Shown one piece after another: positions 26,161-34,934 of a DNA stretch of 64,000 bases. The notes beneath the pieces were generated by a model, which searched no databases, was not told the origin of the DNA, and saw nothing but the letters and a program-made list of their open reading frames with translations. How positions within the stretch are numbered: the first letter of the stretch is position 1; every line of letters begins with the position of its first letter. The stretch is from positions 62,001 to 126,000 of the forward strand of contig CACHMT010000001.1 in the NCBI GenBank assembly GCA_902581005.1, in the 5' to 3' direction. The position numbers were made by a program, and so were the translations under genes. Source of the DNA: an uncultured Alphaproteobacteria bacterium (lineage in GTDB: Bacteria > Pseudomonadota > Alphaproteobacteria > Rhodobacterales > Rhodobacteraceae).

Positions 26161-27312
26161 TTGGAAGATTCTCAACCCACATTAGCCAACTGGAGGCTAC
26201 CCCCATTTAATAGAGAAGCATTTTCTAAAGTAAGGGAAATAATCCCTACGGCTTCGATAAATTGGACCAAAGGACCAGATAAAAAAGTCAGTGAGTTTAA
26301 AAATAAAGAGTTTACCGTAAAAATAAGAGAAAACGAGGAAACATTGTTGGACGATTTTTTAAGTCAAACAACCGTAGACGCTTTTCACATATCTCATAAA
26401 GGTAAAACTATATATACGTGGCATTCTGATTATTGTTCCTCCACAACTCCACATATTATCTTTTCTGTGTCAAAGTCACTAACTGCGTTGCTCATCGGCT
26501 GCGTAATAGATGAAGGGTTATTAAATGAAGAGACTTTGGTCTCCCAGATTATTCCCGAGACAAAGGGCAGTGCTTTCGAAGATGCCTCAGTGCGCAATTT
26601 ATTGGACATGAGCGTTTCTTCTAATTTCATAGAAGACTATGAAGCAACATCCGGTATTTTTCTCGATTATCGGCAATCAACTGGTTGGAACCCACAAGAC
26701 ATAGATGATACATCACACTTAAAATCATTTCTTTTTAGCTTGAACAAAAATACGCACAAACACGGTGAAAAATTTGAATATCATTCAACAAACACCGATA
26801 TGCTGGGAATTATAATAGAAAAATGCACTGGCAAAAAATATGCACAGTACTTTTTTGAAAAACTTATGAGGCCTCTAGGTGCGCAAGACGATGCTTACGT
26901 GACACTGGACAGAATGGGTACGTCAAGATCCGCTGGAGGGGTATGCCTATCGGCAAGCGATATAATGAGTATATGTGAAATGGTTCGATGCTATGGAAAA
27001 AATAATCAGGGCGAGCAAGTATTTCCTGAAAACTGGATCAAAGATATACTAAATTCAGATTCTAATAAAAAATTCAGTCTTGATGGACATTATGATATTT
27101 TTCCTGAAGGGCTTTATAGATCAAAATGGTATAGGCCCTACACTTCAAGAAACGTTCTTTTTGGCCTCGGAATTCATGGCCAGTGGATTTGGATCGATTT
27201 TGATAAAGAGCTTTCTTTTGTGTGCATGAGTTCAGAGCCTAAACCTATTATGAAGAATAATATTGAGCAGATGTCTGATATTTTCAGTCAAATTACCAAT
27301 CAATTGGTTTAA
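26161..27312 (+). CDS. Serine hydrolase, beta-lactamase/penicillin-binding-protein-like (class C fold)
   Basis: 383 residues with the SxxK nucleophile motif in FSVSKSLTA and a Tyr-containing second motif in EYHSTNTDMLG. Other family landmarks such as LLDMSV and RSAGGVCLSASDI are present. It lacks a clear signal peptide and is therefore probably a cytoplasmic esterase/amidase such as 6-aminohexanoate hydrolase relatives, not a resistance enzyme. The start is a TTG with an AAAGGAATTAAA site. The gene 18 bp downstream encodes a DMT transporter, so the two may form a unit for an ester or amide substrate. Confidence 0.82.
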   Translation: MEDSQPTLANWRLPPFNREAFSKVREIIPTASINWTKGPDKKVSEFKNKEFTVKIRENEETLLDDFLSQTTVDAFHISHKGKTIYTWHSDYCSSTTPHIIFSVSKSLTALLIGCVIDEGLLNEETLVSQIIPETKGSAFEDASVRNLLDMSVSSNFIEDYEATSGIFLDYRQSTGWNPQDIDDTSHLKSFLFSLNKNTHKHGEKFEYHSTNTDMLGIIIEKCTGKKYAQYFFEKLMRPLGAQDDAYVTLDRMGTSRSAGGVCLSASDIMSICEMVRCYGKNNQGEQVFPENWIKDILNSDSNKKFSLDGHYDIFPEGLYRSKWYRPYTSRNVLFGLGIHGQWIWIDFDKELSFVCMSSEPKPIMKNNIEQMSDIFSQITNQLV

Positions 27313-27330
27313 CCCAAAGAAGGAATATCA

Positions 27331-28197
27331 TTGAAATTAAATCTTGGAGGTATACCTCTTTTTTTGTGTGCCATATTATCATTTGTGTGCATGAATGCCC
27401 TTGCCAAGGGAATGGCTCTTCAATATCCCATAATTGAGGTGGTTTGGGCGCGGTACCTTAGCCAAACAGTGCTAACAATATTGGTATTCAATAAAAATTT
27501 GAAAACAATTGTGAAAACACAGAGGTTAAAAATTCACCTTTTCAGATCGGCTCTACTTTTTGGAGCGACCATTTTTATTTTTGCCGGTTTTGCCAACTTA
27601 TCTTTGGCTGCAACTATGGCGATTTTTCAAACCGCACCGTTATTGGTTGTTATTCTATCGGTAATTTTTCTAGGTGAAATAGTTGGATTTAAGAGATGGC
27701 TAGGAGTTTTTGTTGGTTTTGTCGGAGCGTTAATTATTATACAACCTGGGACAGATACCTTTTTAATCGCTAGCATTTTTCCACTTCTGTCCGCTTTATG
27801 CTACGCAGGTTATGCAGTCTCCACACGTCACCTCGGTACAGATGAGGATCCTAGGACAAACTTTTTTTATACTGGTTTGGTAGGAACTATTGTTTCTACA
27901 CTAATTTTATTTCCATATTTTCAAAAAATAGAGCTGTTCGATATTATTTATTTCACCCTATTAGGTACTCTTGGTGGCTTCGGTCATTACTGTCTAATTT
28001 TAGCACTCAGAAAATCGGAAGCATCCCTACTTGCCCCCTTTTCGTATTTTGATTTAGTCTTCTCCGCTTGCCTTGGCATTATATTCTTTACAGAGTATCC
28101 AAGTCAAAGTTTGATACTTGGGGCTGTTTTCATTGTTGGTGCTGGAATTTACACTTGGTACAGAGAACGCGTTCAGTCAGATAATCAAAGCGTCTGA
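27331..28197 (+). CDS. DMT superfamily (EamA) transporter
   Basis: 288 residues, about ten TM segments in two EamA repeats, typical of drug/metabolite exporters. The second repeat contains GGFGHYCLILALRKSEASLLAPFSY, the usual signature. The start is a TTG with a GAAGGAATATCA site. It follows the serine hydrolase on the same strand, and its 3' end overlaps the convergent aminotransferase gene by 13 bp. Substrate cannot be predicted. Confidence 0.9.
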   Translation: MKLNLGGIPLFLCAILSFVCMNALAKGMALQYPIIEVVWARYLSQTVLTILVFNKNLKTIVKTQRLKIHLFRSALLFGATIFIFAGFANLSLAATMAIFQTAPLLVVILSVIFLGEIVGFKRWLGVFVGFVGALIIIQPGTDTFLIASIFPLLSALCYAGYAVSTRHLGTDEDPRTNFFYTGLVGTIVSTLILFPYFQKIELFDIIYFTLLGTLGGFGHYCLILALRKSEASLLAPFSYFDLVFSACLGIIFFTEYPSQSLILGAVFIVGAGIYTWYRERVQSDNQSV

Positions 28198-29051
28198 GAG
28201 CGTGACCAATCCCAATATAATTCTCTTGCCAGCTTTGCTATTGAACCAACTTGGTAGTTTTTATCTTCAAAAGCAGTTACGGGCATTATCTTGGTCATAT
28301 TTCCGGTCATAAATACTTCGTCGGCTTCTTCAAAATCTCTAAAAGTCAGTACTGTCTCGGAAACCTTTTTTCCATATTCTCTTAAATTTTGAATATGTCT
28401 TGCTCTAGTTATCCCGGCTAAAAAGGTGCCATTTGGGATCGGGGTAAATACTTCTCCGTCTTTTACCATAAAGATATTTGCTGTTGCTGTTTCGGCAACA
28501 TTACCAGCTGCATCAGCAACTAAGGCATTAGTAAATCCTTTTGATCGTGCCTCTGCTAACATTCTTGCATTATTGGGATACAAACATCCCGCTTTTGCAT
28601 TTACAACATTATCCTCTAGAACGGGTCTTCTAAATTTAGTTCTGCTGAGCGTTGCAGAAGCAGTTGCTGCGGCCATTGGAATTTGTTCAAGACAGATTGA
28701 AAAAGCCGTACTATTTTCTTTTGGCAGCACTAACGACTCACTCCCATCAAGCGCCCAATACATTGGCCTTATGTAAACCGATGAAGATTTATCAAAAGAG
28801 CCAAGTCCCTCTTTAATTATTCCCACCATTTCTTCAGGTGAAACAACGGGATCTAGCATCATCGCCCTTGCTGAATTATTTACTCTCTCGCAATGTAAAA
28901 GCAGATCAGGCGTAACTCCTTCAAAGAAACGAGCTCCATCAAAGACACTTGATCCTAACCATGCACCATGGTCAGCGGCTCGAAGAATAAACTTATCTCC
29001 ATCATGCCATGAGCCATTGAAATAGGTTTTTATATTTTCTCCAGAAGCCAT
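28185..29051 (-). CDS. Class IV (branched-chain/D-amino acid) aminotransferase
   Basis: PLP-dependent fold-type IV aminotransferase of 288 residues. The PLP lysine lies in VVNAKAGCLYPNN, and the phosphate-binding GNVAETATANIF region and AGITRARHIQ follow. This places it nearest branched-chain aminotransferase or D-alanine aminotransferase/4-amino-4-deoxychorismate lyase; the FDGARFFEG N-terminus favours an IlvE-like enzyme. Located 20 bp downstream of copD on the same strand, so it may be read through from the copper operon although functionally unrelated. Confidence 0.85.
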   Translation of the reverse strand: MASGENIKTYFNGSWHDGDKFILRAADHGAWLGSSVFDGARFFEGVTPDLLLHCERVNNSARAMMLDPVVSPEEMVGIIKEGLGSFDKSSSVYIRPMYWALDGSESLVLPKENSTAFSICLEQIPMAAATASATLSRTKFRRPVLEDNVVNAKAGCLYPNNARMLAEARSKGFTNALVADAAGNVAETATANIFMVKDGEVFTPIPNGTFLAGITRARHIQNLREYGKKVSETVLTFRDFEEADEVFMTGNMTKIMPVTAFEDKNYQVGSIAKLARELYWDWSRSQTL

Positions 29052-29071
29052 TTTAACCTTAATCTTTTTTT

Positions 29072-29941
29072 CTACTTCAAAGGTAGCTCTATGGAAGTTG
29101 TTAGTAAACTAGATATTATCAAAATTATAAATAATATGCCGATCTCTAAATTAATTGATTTTCTCAATTTAATTGCGTGCGATAAATTGTTGTTTTTAAG
29201 TTGTGGTACTAACCGGAACTTATTTAAGGCACCAATCCCTAGCAAAGTTGCTGCAAAAAACAATTTAAATAAAAAGGCTATTCCATAATCAGAAGTCACC
29301 AGCTGCTCTATACCACCAACTAAAATTGTCCCCAGCATTAATCCAGTTATTAGCAAGACCCCTATGTAGTAGACAGCATAAACGCCAAATTGATGTGCTA
29401 TTTGAAATAGGTTTTCCTCTTCGATTTTTCCCTGAGTAGAGTAGCGGAGCGGTAAAAACGAGCCTACCCAAAAAGAAATAGCACCCAAGTGTAAGACGAT
29501 CAGGAGCTGAGAGCTAAATCCGTTTATTGTGGAGTGCCCATATAATGAGAATGATGAAAGTATGAGAGCAAAGCCTAATATCCCTGAGATAGGTCTTTGA
29601 TTTTGGAAAAGAGATATCCATAATAATACGAATAAGAACCCAAAAAATAGTACTAAAACGGACTGACCGGCCTTCGACGACAAAACTATATTAATCATCA
29701 AAGGATCAAACGCGCTTTGTAAATCTCCACCTATATTTCCCGCTGTCATTAACAATAGTAGTGGTGCTATGATAGACCCAGTAAGCGATGATTTACGAAC
29801 TAACTTGCAACAGTAAGCAAGTGTCGGTTGTGAAAGAAAAGATCTAAAGTGGAGAATGAATAGGCCTGTTCCTACCGCAAGAAAAGAAAGAACATAGAGT
29901 AAAACTTTAACAAGAGGCGCAAGTATAGCCCAAATTTCCAT
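29072..29941 (-). CDS. copD: Copper resistance/uptake membrane protein CopD
   Basis: 289 residues with about eight TM segments and a CopD-type domain (histidine in HLGAISFWVGSFLPL). It probably moves copper across the inner membrane with the CopC protein encoded just upstream. Gap to copC is 4 bp. The order in this minus-strand operon is DUF4396 gene, cytochrome c, copC, copD, all behind one CueR-type promoter. Confidence 0.8.
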   Translation of the reverse strand: MEIWAILAPLVKVLLYVLSFLAVGTGLFILHFRSFLSQPTLAYCCKLVRKSSLTGSIIAPLLLLMTAGNIGGDLQSAFDPLMINIVLSSKAGQSVLVLFFGFLFVLLWISLFQNQRPISGILGFALILSSFSLYGHSTINGFSSQLLIVLHLGAISFWVGSFLPLRYSTQGKIEEENLFQIAHQFGVYAVYYIGVLLITGLMLGTILVGGIEQLVTSDYGIAFLFKLFFAATLLGIGALNKFRLVPQLKNNNLSHAIKLRKSINLEIGILFIILIISSLLTTSIELPLK

Positions 29942-29945
29942 TTTT

Positions 29946-30350
29946 TTATTTACCTTTAACTTCGAAAGTGAGGATGCCTTTTAAAACGTGGCCGTCCTCC
30001 CCCATAGCTCGCCAACGAACTTCGTAAGAGCCAAAATTAATTTTAGGTAACTTTATTAAATGACTTTCGGACAAAACCAACGAAGGTTTATAATTTATTT
30101 CTATCAACTTCCCATCTGATTTTTTAAAAAGACCTTTTAATGATGATGACTTTTTATTGTTATTTTGTACTTTTTGGAAAATCTCAAACTTTATTAGTTT
30201 AGCAGGAGATTTAAATAGCATCTTATATTCGGTGGGAGCCTCTGTTAATAAAGCCCCATCCATTGGATTTGCTAGCTTTAGAGGCGAATGTGGAAACACC
30301 GTTGTTGGCAAGCTGAATAGTATAAAAACTAATATGATTTTTTTTAACAT
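29946..30350 (-). CDS. copC: Periplasmic copper-binding protein CopC
   Basis: 134 residues: signal peptide ending near VFP, so the mature protein would begin with His (HSPLKLANPMDGA), the copper-ligating N-terminal histidine of the family. The C-terminal EDGHVLKGILTFEV block is the other hallmark. A Lys/Asn-rich loop (about 60-85) is longer than usual. It is followed by copD and preceded by the cytochrome c gene, each within 4 bp. Confidence 0.88.
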   Translation of the reverse strand: MLKKIILVFILFSLPTTVFPHSPLKLANPMDGALLTEAPTEYKMLFKSPAKLIKFEIFQKVQNNNKKSSSLKGLFKKSDGKLIEINYKPSLVLSESHLIKLPKINFGSYEVRWRAMGEDGHVLKGILTFEVKGK

Positions 30351-30352
30351 AC

Positions 30353-30835
30353 CTACCTCTGTTCTTTACTCATTATATTGATTTTATCGTGTTGTAGCCT
30401 TACCTCTATACTCCATGTACTTTTGATATATGATAAAGCTGCAACAATTTCTTGGTCGGACAAAAGGTTATTATATGCGGGCATATTATTTAGATATTCT
30501 TGCCCGATAATTTCTTCCAACCCATATTTGGTCATTAAGAAAAGATAATCATCTGGGTGATGCCATGTGTGACCACTTTCATCATGCGGAGGTGCCGGCA
30601 TGTATCCGTCGGCGTCTGGTTGTCCCCATTGCTCTTGACCCTCAAGATTAACGCCATGGCATGACGCACAATTATTTTTATAAACCAACTTGCCCAGATC
30701 TACCAAATCCTGATCATCTGGCTTCAGAGAAATGTCAGCCCTGAGAGCCTCATCAAAAAATAGGCTTGGTACAAAATAAAAAACACTCCCTAAAACAAAA
30801 AATACAAATAGGATCGACACAGCAAATTTTTTCAT
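30353..30835 (-). CDS. Membrane-anchored c-type cytochrome
   Basis: 160 residues with an N-terminal hydrophobic segment (uncleaved anchor or signal) and one heme c motif CASCHG; Met residues in NNMPAYNNLLSD supply a likely axial ligand. A His/Asp/Pro-rich insertion (MPAPPHDESGHTWHHPDDY) between them is common in cytochromes found beside copper proteins. Sits in the copper operon, so it may take electrons during copper handling, but that is inference. Confidence 0.85.
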   Translation of the reverse strand: MKKFAVSILFVFFVLGSVFYFVPSLFFDEALRADISLKPDDQDLVDLGKLVYKNNCASCHGVNLEGQEQWGQPDADGYMPAPPHDESGHTWHHPDDYLFLMTKYGLEEIIGQEYLNNMPAYNNLLSDQEIVAALSYIKSTWSIEVRLQHDKINIMSKEQR

Positions 30836-30836
30836 T

Positions 30837-31283
30837 CTAATGACATGCCTTTCCCAAAGCTTTAAGTCGCCAGTAGTTATAGGGAAGAGGCGTTATAAAA
30901 CCAACTATAAGCATTAATGGTATCACCCACCACGTCAATTTTGCGCCTCCAGTGGCAATAAAATCAGTCAAGTTCATGGCAGCCTCCATCGATATCATCG
31001 AAATTAAGGACATACCTATAGCTGTTTGAAAAGCCGCCTTTAAAGGCATTTGTCGAAACAGAATAAACGTTTCAAGTAAAATGGATGTGATTAAGCCGTT
31101 AATGATAGCTAGCGTCATAATTGCTAAAACCGGCCAAGCAATACCCATAAATTGAAAATATGCTATTGTCCCAAAATCCCCAATAGAACAGCCTAAAAGG
31201 CACCACATTGTATTGTAAGACGCCCTTCTCCACGTATGTTTACAATACCAATTTATATCGATTTTTTGGGCTAGCTCTGACAT
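30837..31283 (-). CDS. DUF4396 membrane protein
   Basis: 148 residues, about four TM segments. The N-terminal NTMWCLLGCSIGDFG and the final PYNYWRLKALGKACH match the DUF4396 pattern, a family with conserved Cys/His that often neighbours copper or cytochrome genes. First gene of the copper operon, directly downstream of the CueR-type promoter. It ends in CH and has the LLGC cysteine, plausible metal ligands. Function not established. Confidence 0.78.
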   Translation of the reverse strand: MSELAQKIDINWYCKHTWRRASYNTMWCLLGCSIGDFGTIAYFQFMGIAWPVLAIMTLAIINGLITSILLETFILFRQMPLKAAFQTAIGMSLISMISMEAAMNLTDFIATGGAKLTWWVIPLMLIVGFITPLPYNYWRLKALGKACH

Positions 31284-31303
31284 CTTGACCTCTTTCTATT
31301 TTT

Positions 31304-31334
31304 AATATAAAGTCTCCTGTTACTGGAATGTAAA
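31304..31334 (-). promoter_or_regulatory. CueR-type copper-responsive promoter
   Basis: On the minus strand TTTACA (31334-31329) and TATATT (31309-31304) are separated by exactly 19 bp, the overlong spacer that marks MerR-family activated promoters. The spacer region contains an imperfect dyad, TTCCAGTAACAGGAGA, close to CueR operators. It lies between the DUF4396-cytochrome-copCD operon and the divergent MerR-type gene, so it probably fires the operon when Cu(I) binds the regulator. Confidence 0.8.
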
Positions 31335-31344
31335 GAGTTTATTT

Positions 31345-31731
31345 ATGAATATTAGTCAGGCGGCAAAATTATCGGGACTATCTGTTAAAACAGTCAGGTA
31401 TTACGCAGATATAAAGATAGTTGAACCCGCTAGAGACATTCAATCAGGTTATAGAAGCTACTCCAACGATGATGTGGCAAAATTAAACTTCATTGGAAAA
31501 GCGCGACGCTTTAATTTTAGCATTGAAGAATGTAGAGAGCTTCTTTCTTTATATCAGGATAAAAATAGATCTAGCAAAGAAGTAAAAAAACTGACCCTAG
31601 CCAAAATTGCTTCTATCGATGAAAAGCTCAAGGAGTTCCATTCTCTCAGAGACGAATTAAGTCACTTAGTTAATTGTTGTAATGGAGATGACAGACCATC
31701 GTGCCCCATTCTGGACGAGCTTTCAAAATAA
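31345..31731 (+). CDS. cueR: MerR-family copper regulator CueR
   Basis: 128 residues: N-terminal winged helix (AAKLSGLSVKTVRYYAD), dimerisation helix, and a C-terminal metal loop CNGDDRPSCP in which the two cysteines are eight positions apart, as in the Cu(I)/Ag(I)/Au(I) sensor CueR. It is divergent from the copper operon, and the 19-bp-spacer promoter lies in the 61-bp gap. Activates that operon by untwisting the promoter, as known for the family. Confidence 0.9.
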   Translation: MNISQAAKLSGLSVKTVRYYADIKIVEPARDIQSGYRSYSNDDVAKLNFIGKARRFNFSIEECRELLSLYQDKNRSSKEVKKLTLAKIASIDEKLKEFHSLRDELSHLVNCCNGDDRPSCPILDELSK

Positions 31732-31782
31732 ATTTTTTGGTTAAAATTGGAAGATACTAATCTTTAGAAATATAGCAAAGAC

Positions 31783-32022
31783 CTAGCAACAGCTACAAGA
31801 CCCAGCCTGCTTTTTTGCTACCGCTTTCGTCTTTACTGCTTTTTTTACTTTAGTTTTACGAGCCTGATTCGCTTCTAATGCCTTAGCTTCTTTTGAAATT
31901 TTGTCTTCAAAATACTCATAAAGTGACGCAAACCCTAGCTTTGCCGCTTTCTTTTCTTCATAGGGCTTTCGCCCTCGAAGGTTTTCAATCCGGTTTAGTA
32001 TTAGTTCAATTTGCATCCCCAT
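31783..32022 (-). CDS. Small basic protein with C-terminal CSCC tail, unknown
   Basis: 79 residues (a second ATG gives 77). The first half is helical and charged; residues 50-72 are Lys/Ala/Val-rich low complexity; the last six are GSCSCC, a plausible zinc or copper clamp. It follows the WD40 gene by 90 bp on the same strand, so it may be the last gene of the znuA-cobW-WD40 series. Known families were not recognised. Confidence 0.6.
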   Translation of the reverse strand: MGMQIELILNRIENLRGRKPYEEKKAAKLGFASLYEYFEDKISKEAKALEANQARKTKVKKAVKTKAVAKKQAGSCSCC

Positions 32023-32112
32023 CCGTAATAAGGATCACTGCTTTTAGTCAATCAACTTTTTGGACCGAGTTATGGAGTGTAGATTACGTAGAAAAATTAA
32101 ACCGCATCAAAT

Positions 32113-33147
32113 TCAAATTCGCCATACGGTAACACCGCCTTGTCTATCTAGTGCTGCAACTGCCCTGTCATCGGGCCGCCAGTACAATTCAGCAACAGTG
32201 TCTGCAACTTGACCAACTCCTAATTTAGCTTGAGTATTATTGGAGTTAATTTCCCATAAAACAACAGTTCCATTTCTACATCCTGATAAAAGTCTGTTAC
32301 TATGATTAGAGAACAAAAGAGATGTAATAGCGTCCGCGTGGTAATCTAACTCCAAAGGACTTGTGCCCTCAGGGCCATCTCCCTCAAAATTCCAAACTGT
32401 GGCTGCCTCGCTGCCGCCTGTCGCTAATAAAGTTCCTTTTTTATTGAATGATAAAGCAGACGGCTTAAAAGGATAACCCGACATTTTTGAGTCTTTGCCT
32501 GAAGATCGGCGCCAAAAGTGAACAGAATTATCTTGGCTACCACAGGCTACGACATCGCTATCATTGCTTAAAGCTATTGAGACGAGGGATCCTTTCCATT
32601 CTAACTTCTGAATCAAATTACCGCTGACACCATCAAGGAATTGTACCTGTCCATAGCAGGCTGTGGCTAATTCCCCTTTATTCGTCCAAGCAATAGTACT
32701 CACAGTACTTTGGTGATCACTTGTTCGCCAAACTTCTTCACCGCTTGCAGAATATACATAAACGGTTTTCGAAAGCGAGGTCGCAATGAGACTGCCATCT
32801 GGTGACCAACTCACGTTCTCAGCCCATCCCGTCCCAATATCTATTATTTTCTCTGTGTCAGGTTCCAATAAGTTCCAAATTATAAGCCGTCCATCTTGAC
32901 CAGTGGTTGCAAATTTACTTTTGCTAGGGTGAACAGATGTAGCAAGAGCTCCACCATCATGTACATTTTTTTTTCCCCAAATAAGATCACCACGTTTACC
33001 ATCGAACACCGACACTCCTCCAGCCGCATCTGCAACTGCAAACTCGTTTCCCTCTGGAGTCCAACCTCCGGATAAAGCGCAGTCATCCAAGGTAGCAGAC
33101 CATCCCGTTCGTAATGAACCTAAAGACTGGGCATTCACACTAGACAC
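32113..33147 (-). CDS. WD40-repeat protein
   Basis: 344 residues forming a single beta-propeller of about seven WD40 blades: repeated units end in WD-like dipeptides (VSVFDG, LIIWNL, VHFWRR, TVWNF, VVLWEI, VTVWRI). There is no signal peptide, so it is cytosolic. Its start lies 13 bp inside the end of the CobW gene, so the two are translationally coupled. A propeller coupled to a metallochaperone GTPase suggests a docking platform for zinc delivery; that role is inference. Confidence 0.85.
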   Translation of the reverse strand: MSSVNAQSLGSLRTGWSATLDDCALSGGWTPEGNEFAVADAAGGVSVFDGKRGDLIWGKKNVHDGGALATSVHPSKSKFATTGQDGRLIIWNLLEPDTEKIIDIGTGWAENVSWSPDGSLIATSLSKTVYVYSASGEEVWRTSDHQSTVSTIAWTNKGELATACYGQVQFLDGVSGNLIQKLEWKGSLVSIALSNDSDVVACGSQDNSVHFWRRSSGKDSKMSGYPFKPSALSFNKKGTLLATGGSEAATVWNFEGDGPEGTSPLELDYHADAITSLLFSNHSNRLLSGCRNGTVVLWEINSNNTQAKLGVGQVADTVAELYWRPDDRAVAALDRQGGVTVWRI

Positions 33148-34484
33148 TCCTCGAAACCTTTACGCATTTCGTCTTCATCAAGATTTCTGCCAATAAATAC
33201 AAGTTGATTTCTTCGTGGCAGATCATCCCATGACCTATCTGGTTTTGCATCAAAAAGCATATGCACTCCTTGGAAGACAAAACGACGGGAGTCACCAGAT
33301 ATACTCAAAAAACCCTTCATTCTGAAAATATCAATACCTTTCTCTCCCAATACTTTAGAAAGCCATTTGTTTAACTTCTCTTGGTCCACATCACCATCTT
33401 TTTCTATCGCGATAGAACCGACTTCATCATCATGTTCATGCTGCGCAACCCAGGTTCTTTCAACGATTGCTGGAACAACTGCATTACTGCTCTCTTTGAT
33501 TAATTGTATATTGAATTCTTCTGCCGTATGTTGTGCGTAGAGACCAATATGCATGGGTTTATCAATAATGATATTGAAAGATTTACTGCCACCTGATGCG
33601 AGATTTAATTCGACATGTGTGTTCATTGGTATAATTCCGTCTGGTTGTATACTTTTTGCGTCTTCAGCGTAGTATCGAACACATTTTTCGGCGTTGTCTC
33701 TTAAATCAGAGTCATCTATTCCCTGATCTGTTGTAATAACCAAGGACATTGAAGGGTCGGGACCTTCGTCAAATTGTATTTTATAGTTTCCTGGTTCAAC
33801 TGAATATACTCCTGTCCATTCAAATGGATACTCTGGCTCAAGAAAAGTTGGACGACGTTCTAATGCTTGGTCCAAATTAAAAGCGCTTAAATTTAGCACC
33901 GTATCAACAGGTACATCTGCATTTTCGGCTCTGACAATTTTTGTCATTCTATTCATTTCACGTATGCGCATTTCAATTTCATCAAGGCCCTCGCTACTTG
34001 CTAAGTCAGTTTTATTTAACACAACCACATCAGCAAAAGCTATTTGTTCGGTACTTTCATCACTGCGACCCAATTGCTGATCTATATGGAACGCATCAAC
34101 TAAGGTGACTATGCCATCGAGCGCATACTCAGAGCTGATATCCTCATCCATAAAAAATGTTTGTGCTACCGGTCCTGGATCTGCTAGTCCTGTTGTTTCG
34201 ACCAAAACATAGTCGAACTTGTCCCGCCGCTTCATCAAATTACTTAAAACTCGTATTAAGTCACCTCTAACGGTGCAGCAAATACATCCATTCGACATCT
34301 CAAAGATTTCTTCTTCGGCATCTATCACTAAAGCCTGATCAATCCCGACTTCACCATACTCATTTTCAATAACAGCAATTCTTTTTCCATGTTCCTCACT
34401 TAATATCCGATTCAGAAGTGTTGTCTTCCCTGATCCTAGAAACCCTGTTAGAATTGTTACGGGGACTTTTTGTGGTGTATTCAT
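33135..34484 (-). CDS. CobW/COG0523 metallochaperone GTPase with an inserted domain
   Basis: G3E GTPase of the zinc metallochaperone group: P-loop GFLGSGKTTLLN, metal motif CICC in NGCICCTVRGDL, NKTD guanine motif, and a C-terminal CobW_C domain. At 449 residues it is about 50-130 longer than usual. The extra material is roughly residues 215-330, between the GTPase and CobW_C parts, with strand-rich sequence and a YAQHTAEEF segment. It is in a series with znuA, a small protein and a WD40 protein, so zinc delivery under scarcity is the likely role. Confidence 0.87.
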   Translation of the reverse strand: MNTPQKVPVTILTGFLGSGKTTLLNRILSEEHGKRIAVIENEYGEVGIDQALVIDAEEEIFEMSNGCICCTVRGDLIRVLSNLMKRRDKFDYVLVETTGLADPGPVAQTFFMDEDISSEYALDGIVTLVDAFHIDQQLGRSDESTEQIAFADVVVLNKTDLASSEGLDEIEMRIREMNRMTKIVRAENADVPVDTVLNLSAFNLDQALERRPTFLEPEYPFEWTGVYSVEPGNYKIQFDEGPDPSMSLVITTDQGIDDSDLRDNAEKCVRYYAEDAKSIQPDGIIPMNTHVELNLASGGSKSFNIIIDKPMHIGLYAQHTAEEFNIQLIKESSNAVVPAIVERTWVAQHEHDDEVGSIAIEKDGDVDQEKLNKWLSKVLGEKGIDIFRMKGFLSISGDSRRFVFQGVHMLFDAKPDRSWDDLPRRNQLVFIGRNLDEDEMRKGFEECLV

Positions 34485-34793
34485 TTATTTCTCCTTATCA
34501 AATTGTTCAAACAAATCCGGTTTGACGGGGTATCCCCATCGAATTGCAATTTCAGTCAAGTCAGCAGCTTTAAATTCAGCTGCTGATTTATGGATTTTGT
34601 GCTGTAATGGATCAGACCCAGCTTTTAATAAAGCCACTACAGTTTCAACCGGAGGACATCCTTCTTCTAAACAATTTAATTCTGTTACCGTTATGGTTGC
34701 ATTATTTTGTATTGAAAGGTTCTCACCTAGAGCCTCTTTAATTTTCCGAACTTTTTTCAGGTCCGTTTTCGGTTTTGAACTTCCAATAAACAT
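34485..34793 (-). CDS. Small protein with CxxxxCPP motif in the zinc operon, unknown
   Basis: 102 residues. A central strand-like block reads TVTELNCLEEGCPPVETVV, whose two cysteines could bind metal, followed by LQHKIHKSAAEF with two histidines. No signal peptide. It ends one base before the CobW start, and its upstream neighbour is znuA, so a role in zinc handling is inferred from context. Family not recognised. Confidence 0.65.
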   Translation of the reverse strand: MFIGSSKPKTDLKKVRKIKEALGENLSIQNNATITVTELNCLEEGCPPVETVVALLKAGSDPLQHKIHKSAAEFKAADLTEIAIRWGYPVKPDLFEQFDKEK

Positions 34794-34898
34794 CAGGCAA
34801 TCCCTTTATTACTATAGGTTGAACAGTTCCCCAATATTTCAATCATCGTATTTTCAATTTTGAAATCCAAAACAACAGTCAGTGCTATTGGAAAGTTC

Positions 34899-34924
34899 AC
34901 CAACCCAATAAAAAATGGGTTGGT
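34899..34924. terminator. Strong hairpin after znuA (terminator or processing site)
   Basis: Nine-base perfect stem ACCAACCCA / TGGGTTGGT with an 8-nt A-rich loop, 10 bp after the znuA stop. Read on the plus strand it is followed by AATTTTTT; in the znuA (minus) direction it is followed by GAAC, without a good U-run. It may therefore lower rather than end transcription from znuA into the downstream small protein-cobW-WD40 genes. Confidence 0.5.
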
Positions 34925-34934
34925 AATTTTTTCG

